Numbered from the stretch's first letter, positions 48,061 to 56,638 are shown. The stretch: 64,000 nt of DNA from Dysgonomonas sp. 520 (GCF_010501095.1 NZ_QVMP01000023.1:101276-165275), one strand, 5' to 3'. The notes: a model not told the origin generated them from the letters alone. Numbers and translations are program-made.

Positions 48061-49380
48061 ATGATTGATAATTCGATATTTGAAGATAAAAAAGCCGCAT
48101 ACCTGACATTGGGGTGTAAACTCAATTTTGCAGAAACATCGGCCATTAGCAAGCAACTTTTGGAATTGGGTATCAGAAAAGCCCGTCAGGGAGAGGTGGC
48201 TGACGTTTGTGTAATCAATACGTGTTCGGTTACCGAACTGGCGGATAAGAAATGCCGTCAGGCGGTACGGAAGCTGATAAAGGAAAATCCGGGAGCATTT
48301 GTTATTGTTACGGGATGCTATGCACAGTTGAAACCCGAAGATATTGTTGCGATAGAGGGCGTGGACGTTGTTTTAGGTGCTGAACAAAAGCTGGATGTTG
48401 TCTCTTATCTGAACGAGTTGAAGAAAAAGGATAAAGGAACGGTTTGCACTTCTAAAACAAATAATATAAAAACCTTTGTGCCATCCTGCTCACAGGATGA
48501 CCGCACGCGCTATTTCCTTAAGGTTCAGGATGGATGTGACTATTTCTGCACATATTGCACCATTCCTCTGGCCAGAGGAAGAAGCCGTAACGGAACTATT
48601 CGGGACTTGGTGAAACAGGCGGAAGAAGTGGCTGCGAAAGGTGGCAAGGAGATAGTTCTGACAGGTGTCAATATCGGCGACTTCGGCAAAACCACAGGCG
48701 AAACATTCTTCGATCTGGTGAAGGCTTTAGATGATGTGGAGGGCATCGAGCGTTTTCGCATTTCGTCCATAGAACCAAACCTTCTGACCGATGAGATAAT
48801 TGAATATGTAGCACAGTCGAAACGTTTTGCCCCTCATTTTCATATCCCTTTGCAATCGGGTTCAGACAATGTTTTGAGTCTTATGAAACGAAAATATGAC
48901 ACGGCATTGTTCAAACAGAGGGTCGAAAAAATTAAACAAGTGATGCCGGACGCATTCATCGGAGTAGATGTTATTGTGGGAACCCGTGGCGAAACGGACG
49001 AATATTTTGAGGACGCCCGTCAGTTTATTGATAGTATCAACATATCTCAACTGCATGTCTTCACCTACTCGGAACGACCTAATACGCAGGCATTAAAAAT
49101 TGATTTCGTTGTCGACCCGAAAACGAAACACGACAGATGTAAAACCTTATTGGATATTTCGGACCGGAAACTGAACGAATTTTACCGCTCGCAACAAGGC
49201 CGAAGCGGCAAGGTTTTGTTCGAGCATACCCGTCATGATGATAAAATGTATGGTTTCACGGAAAATTATGTAAAAGTTGAAGCTGATTACAACGAATCTA
49301 TTGTAAATATAATAAAAACAGTAGAGCTGGGAGATTTCAACGCAAGTTGCTCTGCCCTGACATTAAACAGTTACGAGTAG
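48061..49380 (+). CDS. mtaB: tRNA t6A37 methylthiotransferase MtaB
   Basis: 439 residues. The N-terminal UPF0004 domain has TLGCKLNFAETSAI and two more cluster cysteines (NTCSVTE, TGCYAQ). The radical-SAM cluster is CDYFCTYC near residue 159, followed by RGRSRNG, and a TRAM domain ends the protein. Cluster cysteine layout fits MtaB, which makes ms2t6A at tRNA position 37. Confidence 0.94.
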   Translation: MIDNSIFEDKKAAYLTLGCKLNFAETSAISKQLLELGIRKARQGEVADVCVINTCSVTELADKKCRQAVRKLIKENPGAFVIVTGCYAQLKPEDIVAIEGVDVVLGAEQKLDVVSYLNELKKKDKGTVCTSKTNNIKTFVPSCSQDDRTRYFLKVQDGCDYFCTYCTIPLARGRSRNGTIRDLVKQAEEVAAKGGKEIVLTGVNIGDFGKTTGETFFDLVKALDDVEGIERFRISSIEPNLLTDEIIEYVAQSKRFAPHFHIPLQSGSDNVLSLMKRKYDTALFKQRVEKIKQVMPDAFIGVDVIVGTRGETDEYFEDARQFIDSINISQLHVFTYSERPNTQALKIDFVVDPKTKHDRCKTLLDISDRKLNEFYRSQQGRSGKVLFEHTRHDDKMYGFTENYVKVEADYNESIVNIIKTVELGDFNASCSALTLNSYE

Positions 49381-49450
49381 ACAAGTTACGAGTTACCAGT
49401 AGTGTAAGTTACAAGTCTTGCTGAATGACAAATCTTAAAAAAATATTTCG

Positions 49451-50350
49451 ATGTTGAATAAAATCACATATTTTCTATTGTATTCATGGATGCTTGTTCA
49501 TGCCTTATTGCCTTTCAGACTACTGTATATTCTTTCCGATATACTTTATCTGTTTGTATATAAAATATTTGGTTATCGGCTGAAAGTGGTACGAGAAAAC
49601 CTGAAGAACTCTTTTCCCGACAAGACCGATAAACAATTGGCACAGATAGAGAAAGATTTTTACCATAATTTTTGCGACTATTTTGTGGAAACAATCAAAC
49701 TACTGCATATAAGTAACGAAGAGATGCAGAAACGATTTGTTTTCAAGAATATAGATTTGGTGAAAGACCTCATGAAAGACGGCAATTCGGCTCTAATGTA
49801 TCTGGGGCATTACGGCAATTGGGAGTGGGTGCCCTCTATAACGTTGTTGATGGGCAATGATGTGATGACGGGCGACATATACCGTCCGTTAAAAAACAAA
49901 GCGGTTGACGATATCTTCCTGAAAATAAGGAGCCGCTTTGGGGCTGTCAACATTCCTAAAAACAATACTCTTCGAGCAATTGTCAGGATGAGGCAATCAG
50001 GAAAAAAAGTACTCATTGGATTTATGTCCGACCAGACACCCAGCAAAGGGAACATTCATTATTGGACAAAGTTCATGAATCAGGATACGGCTGTTTTCAC
50101 AGGAGTGGAACGAATAGCAAAAACAACGGGTTTTTCCGTAGTCTACCTCGACGTGAAAAAGATTTCCAGAGGAAGGTATGAAGGTGAATGTAGGTTGATA
50201 TCTGAAAAACCGAAAGAAGAACCAGAAAATGTAATAACCGAAAAGTATATCCGCGCGATGGAAGAAACTATCTTGCGTAATCCTGCATATTGGTTATGGA
50301 CTCACAAACGCTGGAAGTACAAGAAAAAAGATTTTACAGAAGCTGGATGA
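49451..50350 (+). CDS. Lipid A-type lauroyl/myristoyl acyltransferase (LpxL/HtrB family)
   Basis: 299 residues with an N-terminal membrane helix. The catalytic HxxxxE is in LGHYGNWEWV (about residues 118-127). Other landmarks are YRPLKNKAVDDIF and FMSDQTPSKGN. Adds secondary acyl chains to lipid A or a related lipid. The next gene overlaps by 4 bp. Confidence 0.92.
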   Translation: MLNKITYFLLYSWMLVHALLPFRLLYILSDILYLFVYKIFGYRLKVVRENLKNSFPDKTDKQLAQIEKDFYHNFCDYFVETIKLLHISNEEMQKRFVFKNIDLVKDLMKDGNSALMYLGHYGNWEWVPSITLLMGNDVMTGDIYRPLKNKAVDDIFLKIRSRFGAVNIPKNNTLRAIVRMRQSGKKVLIGFMSDQTPSKGNIHYWTKFMNQDTAVFTGVERIAKTTGFSVVYLDVKKISRGRYEGECRLISEKPKEEPENVITEKYIRAMEETILRNPAYWLWTHKRWKYKKKDFTEAG

Positions 50351-51369
50351 AAAAAGTATCGGTAGTTATTCTCAACTGGAACGGGCGAAAATTGCTGGAG
50401 CAATTTCTTCCCTCTGTTACAAAATACTCGCAAGGAGATAGTGTTGATATCATTGTTGCCGACAACAACTCTTCCGACGACTCCGTATCTTTTATCAGGG
50501 AAAATTATCCATCCGTGAAACTGATTCTATTGCCGGACAACTATGGGTATGCAGGAGGCTACAACAAGGCTCTGGCACAGGTTGATTCGGAATATGTTGT
50601 CTTGCTGAATTCGGATGTGGAAGTTACTGAAAACTGGCTCGACCCGATGATTTCACACCTGGATGACAATCGGGATGTTGCAGCATTGCAACCCAAAGTT
50701 CTAGCTCAAAGGGAAAAACACTTTTTTGAATATGCCGGAGCTGCAGGCGGCTTCATCGACAAACTCGGATATCCGTTTTGCCGGGGGCGATTGTTCAGCG
50801 AGGTGGAAAAAGATAATGGACAATATGACACTACAATAGATATTTTCTGGGCAACGGGGGCATGTATAACCATCCGATTGAAAGATTATCTTGATGCCGG
50901 AGGGTTGGACGAATCGTTTTTTGCTCATCAGGAAGAAATAGACCTTTGTTGGCGTTTGAATGCAAGAGGGAGGAAAGTGGTATGCATTCCCACCTCGGTT
51001 GTTTATCATGTGGGAGGCGCAACCTTGAGCGAATCAAGTCCACACAAAACCTTTCTCAATTTTCGGAATAACCTGTTGATGATGTATAAAAACATGCCAT
51101 CCAAGAGGTTGAATCTGGTGCTTTGGATGCGTTATTTTCTCGATCTGCTAGCGGCTTTTCAAATGTTGATTACAGGTCAGGTTTCTAATGCAAAAGCCGT
51201 ATTAAAGGCAAATCAGGAGTTCAGGAAAATAAAATCGAATTATCGCCAAACGAGAAAAGAAAACCTATCTAAAACGGTGAATAAGACTACGATAACCATA
51301 TACCCGAGAAGTCTTCTCTGGGATTATTATATACGGAGAAGAAAGAAATTTAGCCGATTGAAATTTTAA
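50347..51369 (+). CDS. Glycosyltransferase family 2 (rhamnosyltransferase-like)
   Basis: 340 residues from the ATG at 50347 (ATGA overlap with the acyltransferase stop). A longer frame to 50290 lies inside that gene and was rejected. GT-A core: KVSVVILNWNGRKLLEQFLP, IVADNNSSDDSVSFI and LLNSDVEVTENWLDPM with the DxD-type acid region; a long basic C-terminus follows. Probably transfers a deoxysugar to a surface glycan; translational coupling suggests a shared role in LPS building. Confidence 0.92.
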   Translation: MKKVSVVILNWNGRKLLEQFLPSVTKYSQGDSVDIIVADNNSSDDSVSFIRENYPSVKLILLPDNYGYAGGYNKALAQVDSEYVVLLNSDVEVTENWLDPMISHLDDNRDVAALQPKVLAQREKHFFEYAGAAGGFIDKLGYPFCRGRLFSEVEKDNGQYDTTIDIFWATGACITIRLKDYLDAGGLDESFFAHQEEIDLCWRLNARGRKVVCIPTSVVYHVGGATLSESSPHKTFLNFRNNLLMMYKNMPSKRLNLVLWMRYFLDLLAAFQMLITGQVSNAKAVLKANQEFRKIKSNYRQTRKENLSKTVNKTTITIYPRSLLWDYYIRRRKKFSRLKF

Positions 51370-51371
51370 TT

Positions 51372-51430
51372 AACATCTTTTTGTTCCGGTCGCTTATCTG
51401 CGCTGTGTGAATGCCTCGTCAACCGTTACG
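51372..51430. repeat. Fragment of the dispersed structured element
   Basis: TTTTTGTTCC, GTCGCTTAT, CTGCGCTGTGTG and the following CGTCAA match the central third of the copies at 20110-20160 and 27715-27765. The rest of the element is missing. It sits between convergent genes. Confidence 0.75.
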
Positions 51431-51482
51431 CAAAAAGAACAGAAATAGAATTGTTAAACCCGTAAGAGTTGAACTGCTTTGT

Positions 51483-52262
51483 TTACACGGGTCTGATTAT
51501 GAAAAAACATGCCGTGGTGTAGAAATTGCGGACATAAGGTATTTTGGAAAAGAATTTCGGCAGAATTCTGGGTTTCAATCCAAATTTTATCTCATAGTGA
51601 GGATTGATGAAATAGAAACGTTCGTCTAGTATTTCAAAGTTAGTTGTTGCTGCCAATTTTTTGAACATACCGATTGATATCCGGCAACGCTTAATGTCCA
51701 GTAATTCGTCCATTACGCTTTCCGGCTCTTTTCCTGCTTTCATCAATCCTTTATAAATGAAATTGGGTAAAAGATGAATGAAAGGCATGTGCGATATGTA
51801 TTTATTTCTGGAAAGTTGCTGATGTCCGCCAAAAGGCATTTGCCATGCCGGAAATCCGAAGAAGACAACCCCTCCCGGTTTCAAAAAATTCTTAATATGC
51901 AACAGTAAATTTTTCTTATCGTAGATATGCTCGATAACATCATGAACGATCACCATATCGAAAGTGCCTAAAACATTGTCTGTTTTAAATATATCGGTAG
52001 CAATGAATGTTCCTTTTATGCCTAATTCTTTATAGTTTTCTTTAGCCAGTTCTATAAATCCGTCCATTATATCCACTCCTATTACATCAATTCCTCGTTT
52101 TGCAAACGGCAAGAGATTACCACCATCAGCACAACCGATTTCTAAAATTGACGAAAGACCTGAAACGGGTACAATATTCTCAATATATGGAATATAATAT
52201 TTTTCGCAAGTTGCTGCTTGTTCTTCAAAATATTGCTTTCGGTTTAAATGTCTTTCTTGCAT
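51483..52262 (-). CDS. Class I SAM-dependent methyltransferase
   Basis: 259 residues. SAM motif I is ILEIGCADGGNLLPF (about residues 37-51), motif II has VIGVDIMDGF and motif III MVIVHDVIEHIYD. The substrate is unknown; the neighbouring glycosyltransferases suggest a sugar or lipid. Ends near the repeat fragment. Confidence 0.9.
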   Translation of the reverse strand: MQERHLNRKQYFEEQAATCEKYYIPYIENIVPVSGLSSILEIGCADGGNLLPFAKRGIDVIGVDIMDGFIELAKENYKELGIKGTFIATDIFKTDNVLGTFDMVIVHDVIEHIYDKKNLLLHIKNFLKPGGVVFFGFPAWQMPFGGHQQLSRNKYISHMPFIHLLPNFIYKGLMKAGKEPESVMDELLDIKRCRISIGMFKKLAATTNFEILDERFYFINPHYEIKFGLKPRILPKFFSKIPYVRNFYTTACFFIIRPV

Positions 52263-52291
52263 AAGGTGGATATGGATTTTTATAAACGGAA

Positions 52292-52299
52292 CAAAGTTA
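52292..52299 (-). promoter_or_regulatory. Promoter -7 element TAACTTTG for the methyltransferase
   Basis: Perfect match 30 bp before the start codon. Confidence 0.5.
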
Positions 52300-52316
52300 A
52301 TTAAAATAAGAGATCA

Positions 52317-53639
52317 TTAAACGGCAGGCAGGCTCATACCGGTTATTTTTCTGTACAAATCCAATGCATAAACGTCAGTCATTCCCGATATGTAGTCGAG
52401 TATTGCCAGAATCCGTGTATATAAGTCTTCTGCCTTAACTTCATATTGTTCGGGTATCCTTTCCAGCAGAAGTTGAGAATATCTGTCGTTTGGATTCCGA
52501 ATAGCGTCAACAAAAACCTCAATAAGAAAACCGATGATGCGATGCCCGGCCAGTTCTATATCCAGAACATCTTTCGACCTGTAAATGCGCTTTATGCTGA
52601 CCTCTGTGCATGTTCGATAGGCTTCTTTCGCTCTTTCCGATATATGTTTGATGAGGCTTCCTTGAAAAGTTCCCGCAAGAATACTCTCTTCATTTTCAAG
52701 AAAAATACGGGCACATTCATCCACCAAAAGCCCGATCACACTCGACCGAAGATATGCTATCTTTTCGTTCACATCATCAACCATCAACATGGTATCTTTC
52801 ATGTGGTCTTGCTTTTCTTCGGAAAAAAAATTCAGAAAAAGGTTTATAGTTTCATCCATCGACAATATGTGCAATTTACAGGCATCTTCAATATCCATTA
52901 TTTTGTAACAGATATCGTCGGCAGCTTCAACCAAATAGACAAGAGGAAAGCGTGCATATTGCAGAGGATTTTCGGATAGTTTATGTACCCCCAACCCTTC
53001 GGCGATAAGTTTATAATCGTTCTCTTCCGATTGGAAGAATCCTAACTTACCATCTGCATTTACAGATGAATAGGGATATTTTACTATGGATGCCAACATG
53101 GAGTAGGTCATGGCAAAACCTCCCTTCCTTCTTCCTTTAAATTGATGGATAAGAAGACGGATAGAATTGGAATTACCGTCGAAATTGATAAAATCTTCCC
53201 ATCTTCCGCCTGTGCTTCGGACTTCATTTTCCAGACACCTGCCTTTTCCTTCGGCAAAATAAGTTGAAATAGCTTTCTCGCCAGAATGTCCGAAAGGAGG
53301 GTTCCCCAGGTCGTGAGCCAGACAAGCGGCCGCAACGATAGCTCCAATTTCTTCGAAAGCAGCTTCAGATTCCGGATATTTTTTTCTCAGTTCACGGGAT
53401 ATCGACAGGCTAAGGGAACGTCCCACACATGAAACTTCGAGACTATGCGTCAATCTGTTATGAACAAATATGCTTCCGGGCAAAGGGAATACCTGAGTTT
53501 TATTCTGCAACCTCCTGAAAGGTGCGGAAAACACCAACCTGTCGTAGTCTCTTTGAAAGGCAGTTCTGTCGTGTTTTTTTTCATCGTGATATTTTTCCAT
53601 CCCGAAGCGTTTGGATGAAAGTAGTTGTTCCCAATTCAT
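52317..53639 (-). CDS. dgt: Deoxyguanosinetriphosphate triphosphohydrolase (dGTPase)
   Basis: 440 residues. The HD metal site is built from H65 (NRLTHSLEV), H109-D110 (CLAHDLGNPPFGHSG) and a later Asp (VEAADDICYKI). FSAPFRRLQNKTQVFPL near residues 37-53 is typical of the family. It hydrolyses dGTP to deoxyguanosine and triphosphate and can limit phage replication. It is the last host gene before the tRNA and mobile element. Confidence 0.96.
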   Translation of the reverse strand: MNWEQLLSSKRFGMEKYHDEKKHDRTAFQRDYDRLVFSAPFRRLQNKTQVFPLPGSIFVHNRLTHSLEVSCVGRSLSLSISRELRKKYPESEAAFEEIGAIVAAACLAHDLGNPPFGHSGEKAISTYFAEGKGRCLENEVRSTGGRWEDFINFDGNSNSIRLLIHQFKGRRKGGFAMTYSMLASIVKYPYSSVNADGKLGFFQSEENDYKLIAEGLGVHKLSENPLQYARFPLVYLVEAADDICYKIMDIEDACKLHILSMDETINLFLNFFSEEKQDHMKDTMLMVDDVNEKIAYLRSSVIGLLVDECARIFLENEESILAGTFQGSLIKHISERAKEAYRTCTEVSIKRIYRSKDVLDIELAGHRIIGFLIEVFVDAIRNPNDRYSQLLLERIPEQYEVKAEDLYTRILAILDYISGMTDVYALDLYRKITGMSLPAV

Positions 53640-53767
53640 TTTATATTTTTTTTCTGAATAATTCCGGTTAATACAAAAACGATATTAAATCGTTCAGAGA
53701 CAACAAAAATACGATTATTCTTTCAGTAAGTAATTTAGAAAATGTAAATAATTGTGATGAATAGTAT

Positions 53768-53797
53768 TTGTATAATCAAAACAATCAATTATCTTTG
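53768..53797 (+). promoter_or_regulatory. Promoter of tRNA-Ser: TTG-N19-TATCTTTG
   Basis: TTTG at 53767-53770 and TATCTTTG at 53790-53797 with exact 19-bp spacing is the best promoter in the window. The start should be near 53804. Confidence 0.85.
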
Positions 53798-53825
53798 CAT
53801 CGCGATCTGGAATTAAGATTGTGTT

Positions 53826-53912
53826 GGAAGTGTGGGTGAGTGGCTGAAACCACCAGTTTGCTAAACTGACGTACGGGTAACTGTACCGGGGGTTCGAATC
53901 CCCCCGCTTCCG
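53826..53912 (+). tRNA. tRNA-Ser (anticodon GCT)
   Basis: 87 nt. The acceptor GGAAGTG pairs with CGCTTCC, followed by the discriminator G. The anticodon is GCT at 53860-53862, in the stem-loop CAGTTTGCTAAACTG. The long variable arm expected of serine tRNA is GTACGGGTAACTGTAC, and the T-loop is TTCGAATC. CCA is not encoded. The 3' half has a diverged inverted copy at 54018-54054, and the phage-like element starts immediately downstream, so this tRNA may be its attachment gene. Confidence 0.97.
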
Positions 53913-53940
53913 CTTTTATTAGAAAATTAGACAATTTATA

Positions 53941-53964
53941 AGCAGCTATTTAGCTGCTTTTTTT
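53941..53964 (+). terminator. Terminator after tRNA-Ser
   Basis: AGCAGCT/AGCTGCT with a 4-nt loop followed by a T-run. Confidence 0.85.
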
Positions 53965-54003
53965 ATGTCTGAATATTGCAAATAGCGTTGATTATTAGAT
54001 GTT

Positions 54004-54011
54004 TATATTTG
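54004..54011 (+). promoter_or_regulatory. -7 element TATATTTG facing the inverted tRNA fragment
   Basis: Perfect TAnnTTTG match. Transcription from it should start about 54018, which is exactly the first base of the inverted tRNA-Ser copy. A TTG at the standard 19-20 bp upstream is absent, so strength is uncertain. Confidence 0.4.
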
Positions 54012-54017
54012 CAAATT

Positions 54018-54054
54018 GATTCAAACCACCTGTACAGTTGCCCGTACCTCAGTT
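54018..54054 (-). repeat. Inverted, diverged copy of the 3' half of tRNA-Ser(GCT)
   Basis: Read on the minus strand, these 37 bases match tRNA positions from the anticodon-stem 3' strand (AACTGA) through the long variable arm to GAATC in the T-loop at 32 of 37 positions. The acceptor and T-stem 3' strand are missing. See the finding. Confidence 0.8.
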
Positions 54055-54274
54055 GGAGTGAATAAATAGATTTCTCAACCTATTTTATATCAATTATTAT
54101 AAATTGCAACAATCAATATTAATTATAATTACAACAAAGAACTATTTAATTATCTGCAGCTAAGATAGTTATAATAATTTAGGACCCCAACTAAATAGGT
54201 TGCTTTTTTCAAAAAATAGGTTGATTACACCCATTTTTTAGGTTGATTATTTAAAATTTTAGGTTGCGTTTTCT
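54055..54274. repeat. Noncoding region with phased TAGGTTG repeats
   Basis: TAGGTTG starts at 54196, 54217, 54239 and 54260 (spacing 21, 22, 21 bp, about two helical turns), all on the plus strand, ending 9 bp before the terL stop codon. An inverted site (ATTTCTCAACCTATTT) is at 54070-54085. No gene is visible. Confidence 0.75.
54070..54085 (-). repeat. 16-bp inverted repeat, left copy, flanking the terminase module
   Basis: ATTTCTCAACCTATTT, the exact reverse complement of AAATAGGTTGAGAAAT at 56334-56349. Together they bracket terS and terL. Confidence 0.8.
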
Positions 54275-55660
54275 TTACGACCTATTTCTGTTTCCCATAT
54301 TCACAACAGTATAGGATAATGTATTAGATGATTTTTGTTTTACTGCTTCCATACACATAGCCAAAGACAATATTATATCATCGTGGTAACCACCCTTTGC
54401 ACAATATCTAATGGTTCTGGTTTTGGGGTTAAACTCCATACCAAAGTTCTTAAGTTCTAACTTTAATTGCTCTAAACATTCAATAGCATTAGATATTTTT
54501 ATATCACGATTTTGGAACAATATTATTAATTGCTCAATTATATAATTCTTATTTCTATTCAACTGATACCATTCTTTCAGTTGGGTTCTACATACATTTC
54601 TTTTAGCTGATGATTTAAGCATATCAAATACAGGTGAACCCACCCCATTAGTCTCACATATACAAGATACTACATTGTGATATTTCAACTTCTGTATCAC
54701 TTGTTCAACTATCAGATTATAGTCTTGGTTATTGAATCTATATATGAACTTTACATTGTTATCTTCATCACTGATTGATAGAACTGTACTATCCTGTTTA
54801 CCCACATCTAAACCACCATATAAACGTTTTACAGGAATGTTATCTATGTTGGTAATAACTTCATCAACATTCTTAAATAATGCTGTTAAATCGTCCTCAA
54901 TCCATTCTGCTAATATTTCTTGTCTAAATATTAACTCTGGCATTGATTCTTTTATTAATTCAACTTCATCTATTGGTATAAGTGGATTTGAATATATATC
55001 AAAGTGAAATGATTTATAATTCTTATATTCATCACGAAGACCCCATAGGTATATCTTATGGCTGAAATGTGATTTACCCCTTGGTGTACTCATATACACC
55101 ACACGAGTACAGGTTAAGGTAATAGGTTTAACAATAGCATTATATACTGATTGTTCCATTAAACAAAACTCATCAACATACATTTCTGTGAAGGTCAAAC
55201 CTCTAAGGTTTTCAGGTTGGGTGATAAATGAATGGAACTCAATACTGCTACCATTGCTAAATCTGAACTTCAAACTACTGCTGTTTGCACCTTTTGCCTT
55301 GCTTAGATAATATGGGAATGATTCACCAAGTGCTGCATATAGCAGGTTAAATAACTCAGATGCTAACTTATATGTTGGTGTTAGAAATCCAATCTTATTA
55401 TTGGGAATTGATAAGGCATCATATAGGGCTTGATTAAGTGCAAAATATGACTTGCCCCAACGCCTACTACAACACAAGAAGATAGTTTTAGATACCTCTT
55501 TTTTGTTGGGGTTACATATATAGCGATGTATATGTTGTTGCCCCTTGTGAGGATGGTATAACTGTACAACAGGCTTATTGGCTTGTTTTTGTGCTTTTTC
55601 TAACTGTCGCTTGCGATGTAAATCATATATGTTTTGTTTATTTTTCATTAATACCAACAT
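54275..55660 (-). CDS. terL: Phage terminase large subunit
   Basis: 461 residues (ATG at 55660; another at 55648). The ATPase has Walker A CSRRWGKS (64-71), Walker B MYVDEF (160-165) and the coupling motif STPRG (191-195). The RNase H-like nuclease has D285 (GGLDVGK), E336 (CETNG) and D427-D428 (GYHDDI). This packages phage DNA. It is the last gene before the tRNA, and no portal gene follows, which is unusual. A strong terminator separates it from terS. Confidence 0.95.
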   Translation of the reverse strand: MLVLMKNKQNIYDLHRKRQLEKAQKQANKPVVQLYHPHKGQQHIHRYICNPNKKEVSKTIFLCCSRRWGKSYFALNQALYDALSIPNNKIGFLTPTYKLASELFNLLYAALGESFPYYLSKAKGANSSSLKFRFSNGSSIEFHSFITQPENLRGLTFTEMYVDEFCLMEQSVYNAIVKPITLTCTRVVYMSTPRGKSHFSHKIYLWGLRDEYKNYKSFHFDIYSNPLIPIDEVELIKESMPELIFRQEILAEWIEDDLTALFKNVDEVITNIDNIPVKRLYGGLDVGKQDSTVLSISDEDNNVKFIYRFNNQDYNLIVEQVIQKLKYHNVVSCICETNGVGSPVFDMLKSSAKRNVCRTQLKEWYQLNRNKNYIIEQLIILFQNRDIKISNAIECLEQLKLELKNFGMEFNPKTRTIRYCAKGGYHDDIILSLAMCMEAVKQKSSNTLSYTVVNMGNRNRS

Positions 55661-55693
55661 TTTAAAATATTGATATTTATATGATTATAACAT

Positions 55694-55718
55694 AAAAAAG
55701 GCGTTCCATGTGAACGCC
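55694..55718 (-). terminator. Terminator between terS and terL
   Basis: GGCGTTC/GAACGCC with a 5-nt loop followed on the minus strand by TTTTTT. It implies that terL needs its own transcription or partial readthrough. Confidence 0.9.
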
Positions 55719-55727
55719 CTATACATA

Positions 55728-56159
55728 TTATATTTCATTATCTGTTGGTTCTTCTTCATCATTATTATCTGATAAATCAAAACCTGCAAATTGTAGATTA
55801 ATAACATTACCTTTATGTTCCAATTCAATCTTTTCTGTATAGAGATTGGATAGTTTATTTAATTGCTCTGTTGCCTGTAATGCTTCTCTATAACGACCAT
55901 TAGCAATTGCTTCAGCACCTATCTTACTGATAGTTGCAATTTGTCGTGATAATATTTTTGCTGTATTCTTTTGTAAATTTTCTTCTGCTAATTCATAGGC
56001 TTTTGGTATATACCACGCCCTTATGGTTGATTCACCAATATCCCATTCAGCAGCGTATTTTTTTACTATGTCAGGGACTGGCATTAACCCAACCAAGTCT
56101 TTATATACCTCATATATTTTCTTCCCTGTATCAGCTTTATTTTTCGTGTGCTTTCCCAT
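55728..56159 (-). CDS. terS: Phage terminase small subunit
   Basis: 143 residues. An N-terminal HTH (PVPDIVKKYAAEWDIGESTI, about 27-46, then RAWY), a helical middle (ILSRQIATISKIGAEAIANG) and the C-terminal IELEHKGNVINLQFAGFDLS are typical of small terminases, which bind the packaging site and load TerL. A GGGTTGG/CCAACCC palindrome lies 24-43 bp upstream of its start. Confidence 0.85.
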   Translation of the reverse strand: MGKHTKNKADTGKKIYEVYKDLVGLMPVPDIVKKYAAEWDIGESTIRAWYIPKAYELAEENLQKNTAKILSRQIATISKIGAEAIANGRYREALQATEQLNKLSNLYTEKIELEHKGNVINLQFAGFDLSDNNDEEEPTDNEI

Positions 56160-56602
56160 ATCAATATTTTTATTATTTGTTGGGGTTGGGTATAACCAAC
56201 CCAGTATAGTATATTGATAATCTATATTTTTGGTGGGGTAGTTGGGTTGTAGAACTCGTGGGATTCCAACCCAATCATTGCTAATAGATTATTAATCAAT
56301 TATATATTGTCAATTTAATATGGGTAATATTATAAATAGGTTGAGAAATATTTATAGTATTCTAATAAAAACTGTCAGTCTGTCAGGTAAATAGTAGCAC
56401 TTACCCCACCAAAATAGCAGGGGGTAAAATTAGTTGCAAACCCAACCAAAAATCTGTGAGAGGTGGGTGAATATGGCAAAACACTGTTTAAATTGTTTTG
56501 GTGGTGGGGTTCGCAGCATCATAAACCCTTATCACTAAATGGTTTGCTGTAAAAATATTAGTATTAAAAAATGGCATACCAATAATAGTATTATTATTCA
56601 AC
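56160..56602. other. Noncoding region upstream of terS with GGTTGG-type motifs
   Basis: No convincing gene. It holds the palindrome GGGTTGG-N6-CCAACCC (56183-56202), further sites such as TTGGGTTG (near 56244), CCAACCCAATC (near 56268), the 16-bp AAATAGGTTGAGAAAT at 56334-56349 and CCCAACCAA near 56450. These could be terminase recognition or regulator sites. Confidence 0.55.
56334..56349 (+). repeat. 16-bp inverted repeat, right copy, flanking the terminase module
   Basis: AAATAGGTTGAGAAAT, exact inverse of 54070-54085. Contains the TAGGTTG core seen four times near 54200-54266. Confidence 0.8.
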
Positions 56603-56626
56603 AAAAAAAGGGTGGAAAATCCACCC
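56603..56626 (-). terminator. Terminator of the small-protein operon
   Basis: GGGTGG/CCACCC stem with 5-nt loop followed by seven T on the minus strand, just after the gene ending at 56639. Confidence 0.9.
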
Positions 56627-56638
56627 CAATCATTACTA

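Noticed and set aside
50290..50346. 19-codon extension of the GT2 gene
   Set aside because: It lies inside the acyltransferase gene; the ATGA overlap gives a clean start.
51411..51629. 72-codon plus-strand frame after the repeat fragment
   Set aside because: It overlaps the methyltransferase on the other strand and begins in repeat sequence.
54196..54266. CRISPR array
   Set aside because: The repeats are only 7 bp and there are no spacers of normal length; no cas genes in the window.
56430..56540. 30-codon minus-strand frame beginning MMLRTPPPKQ
   Set aside because: Too short, no conserved features, in a region rich in binding-site-like motifs.
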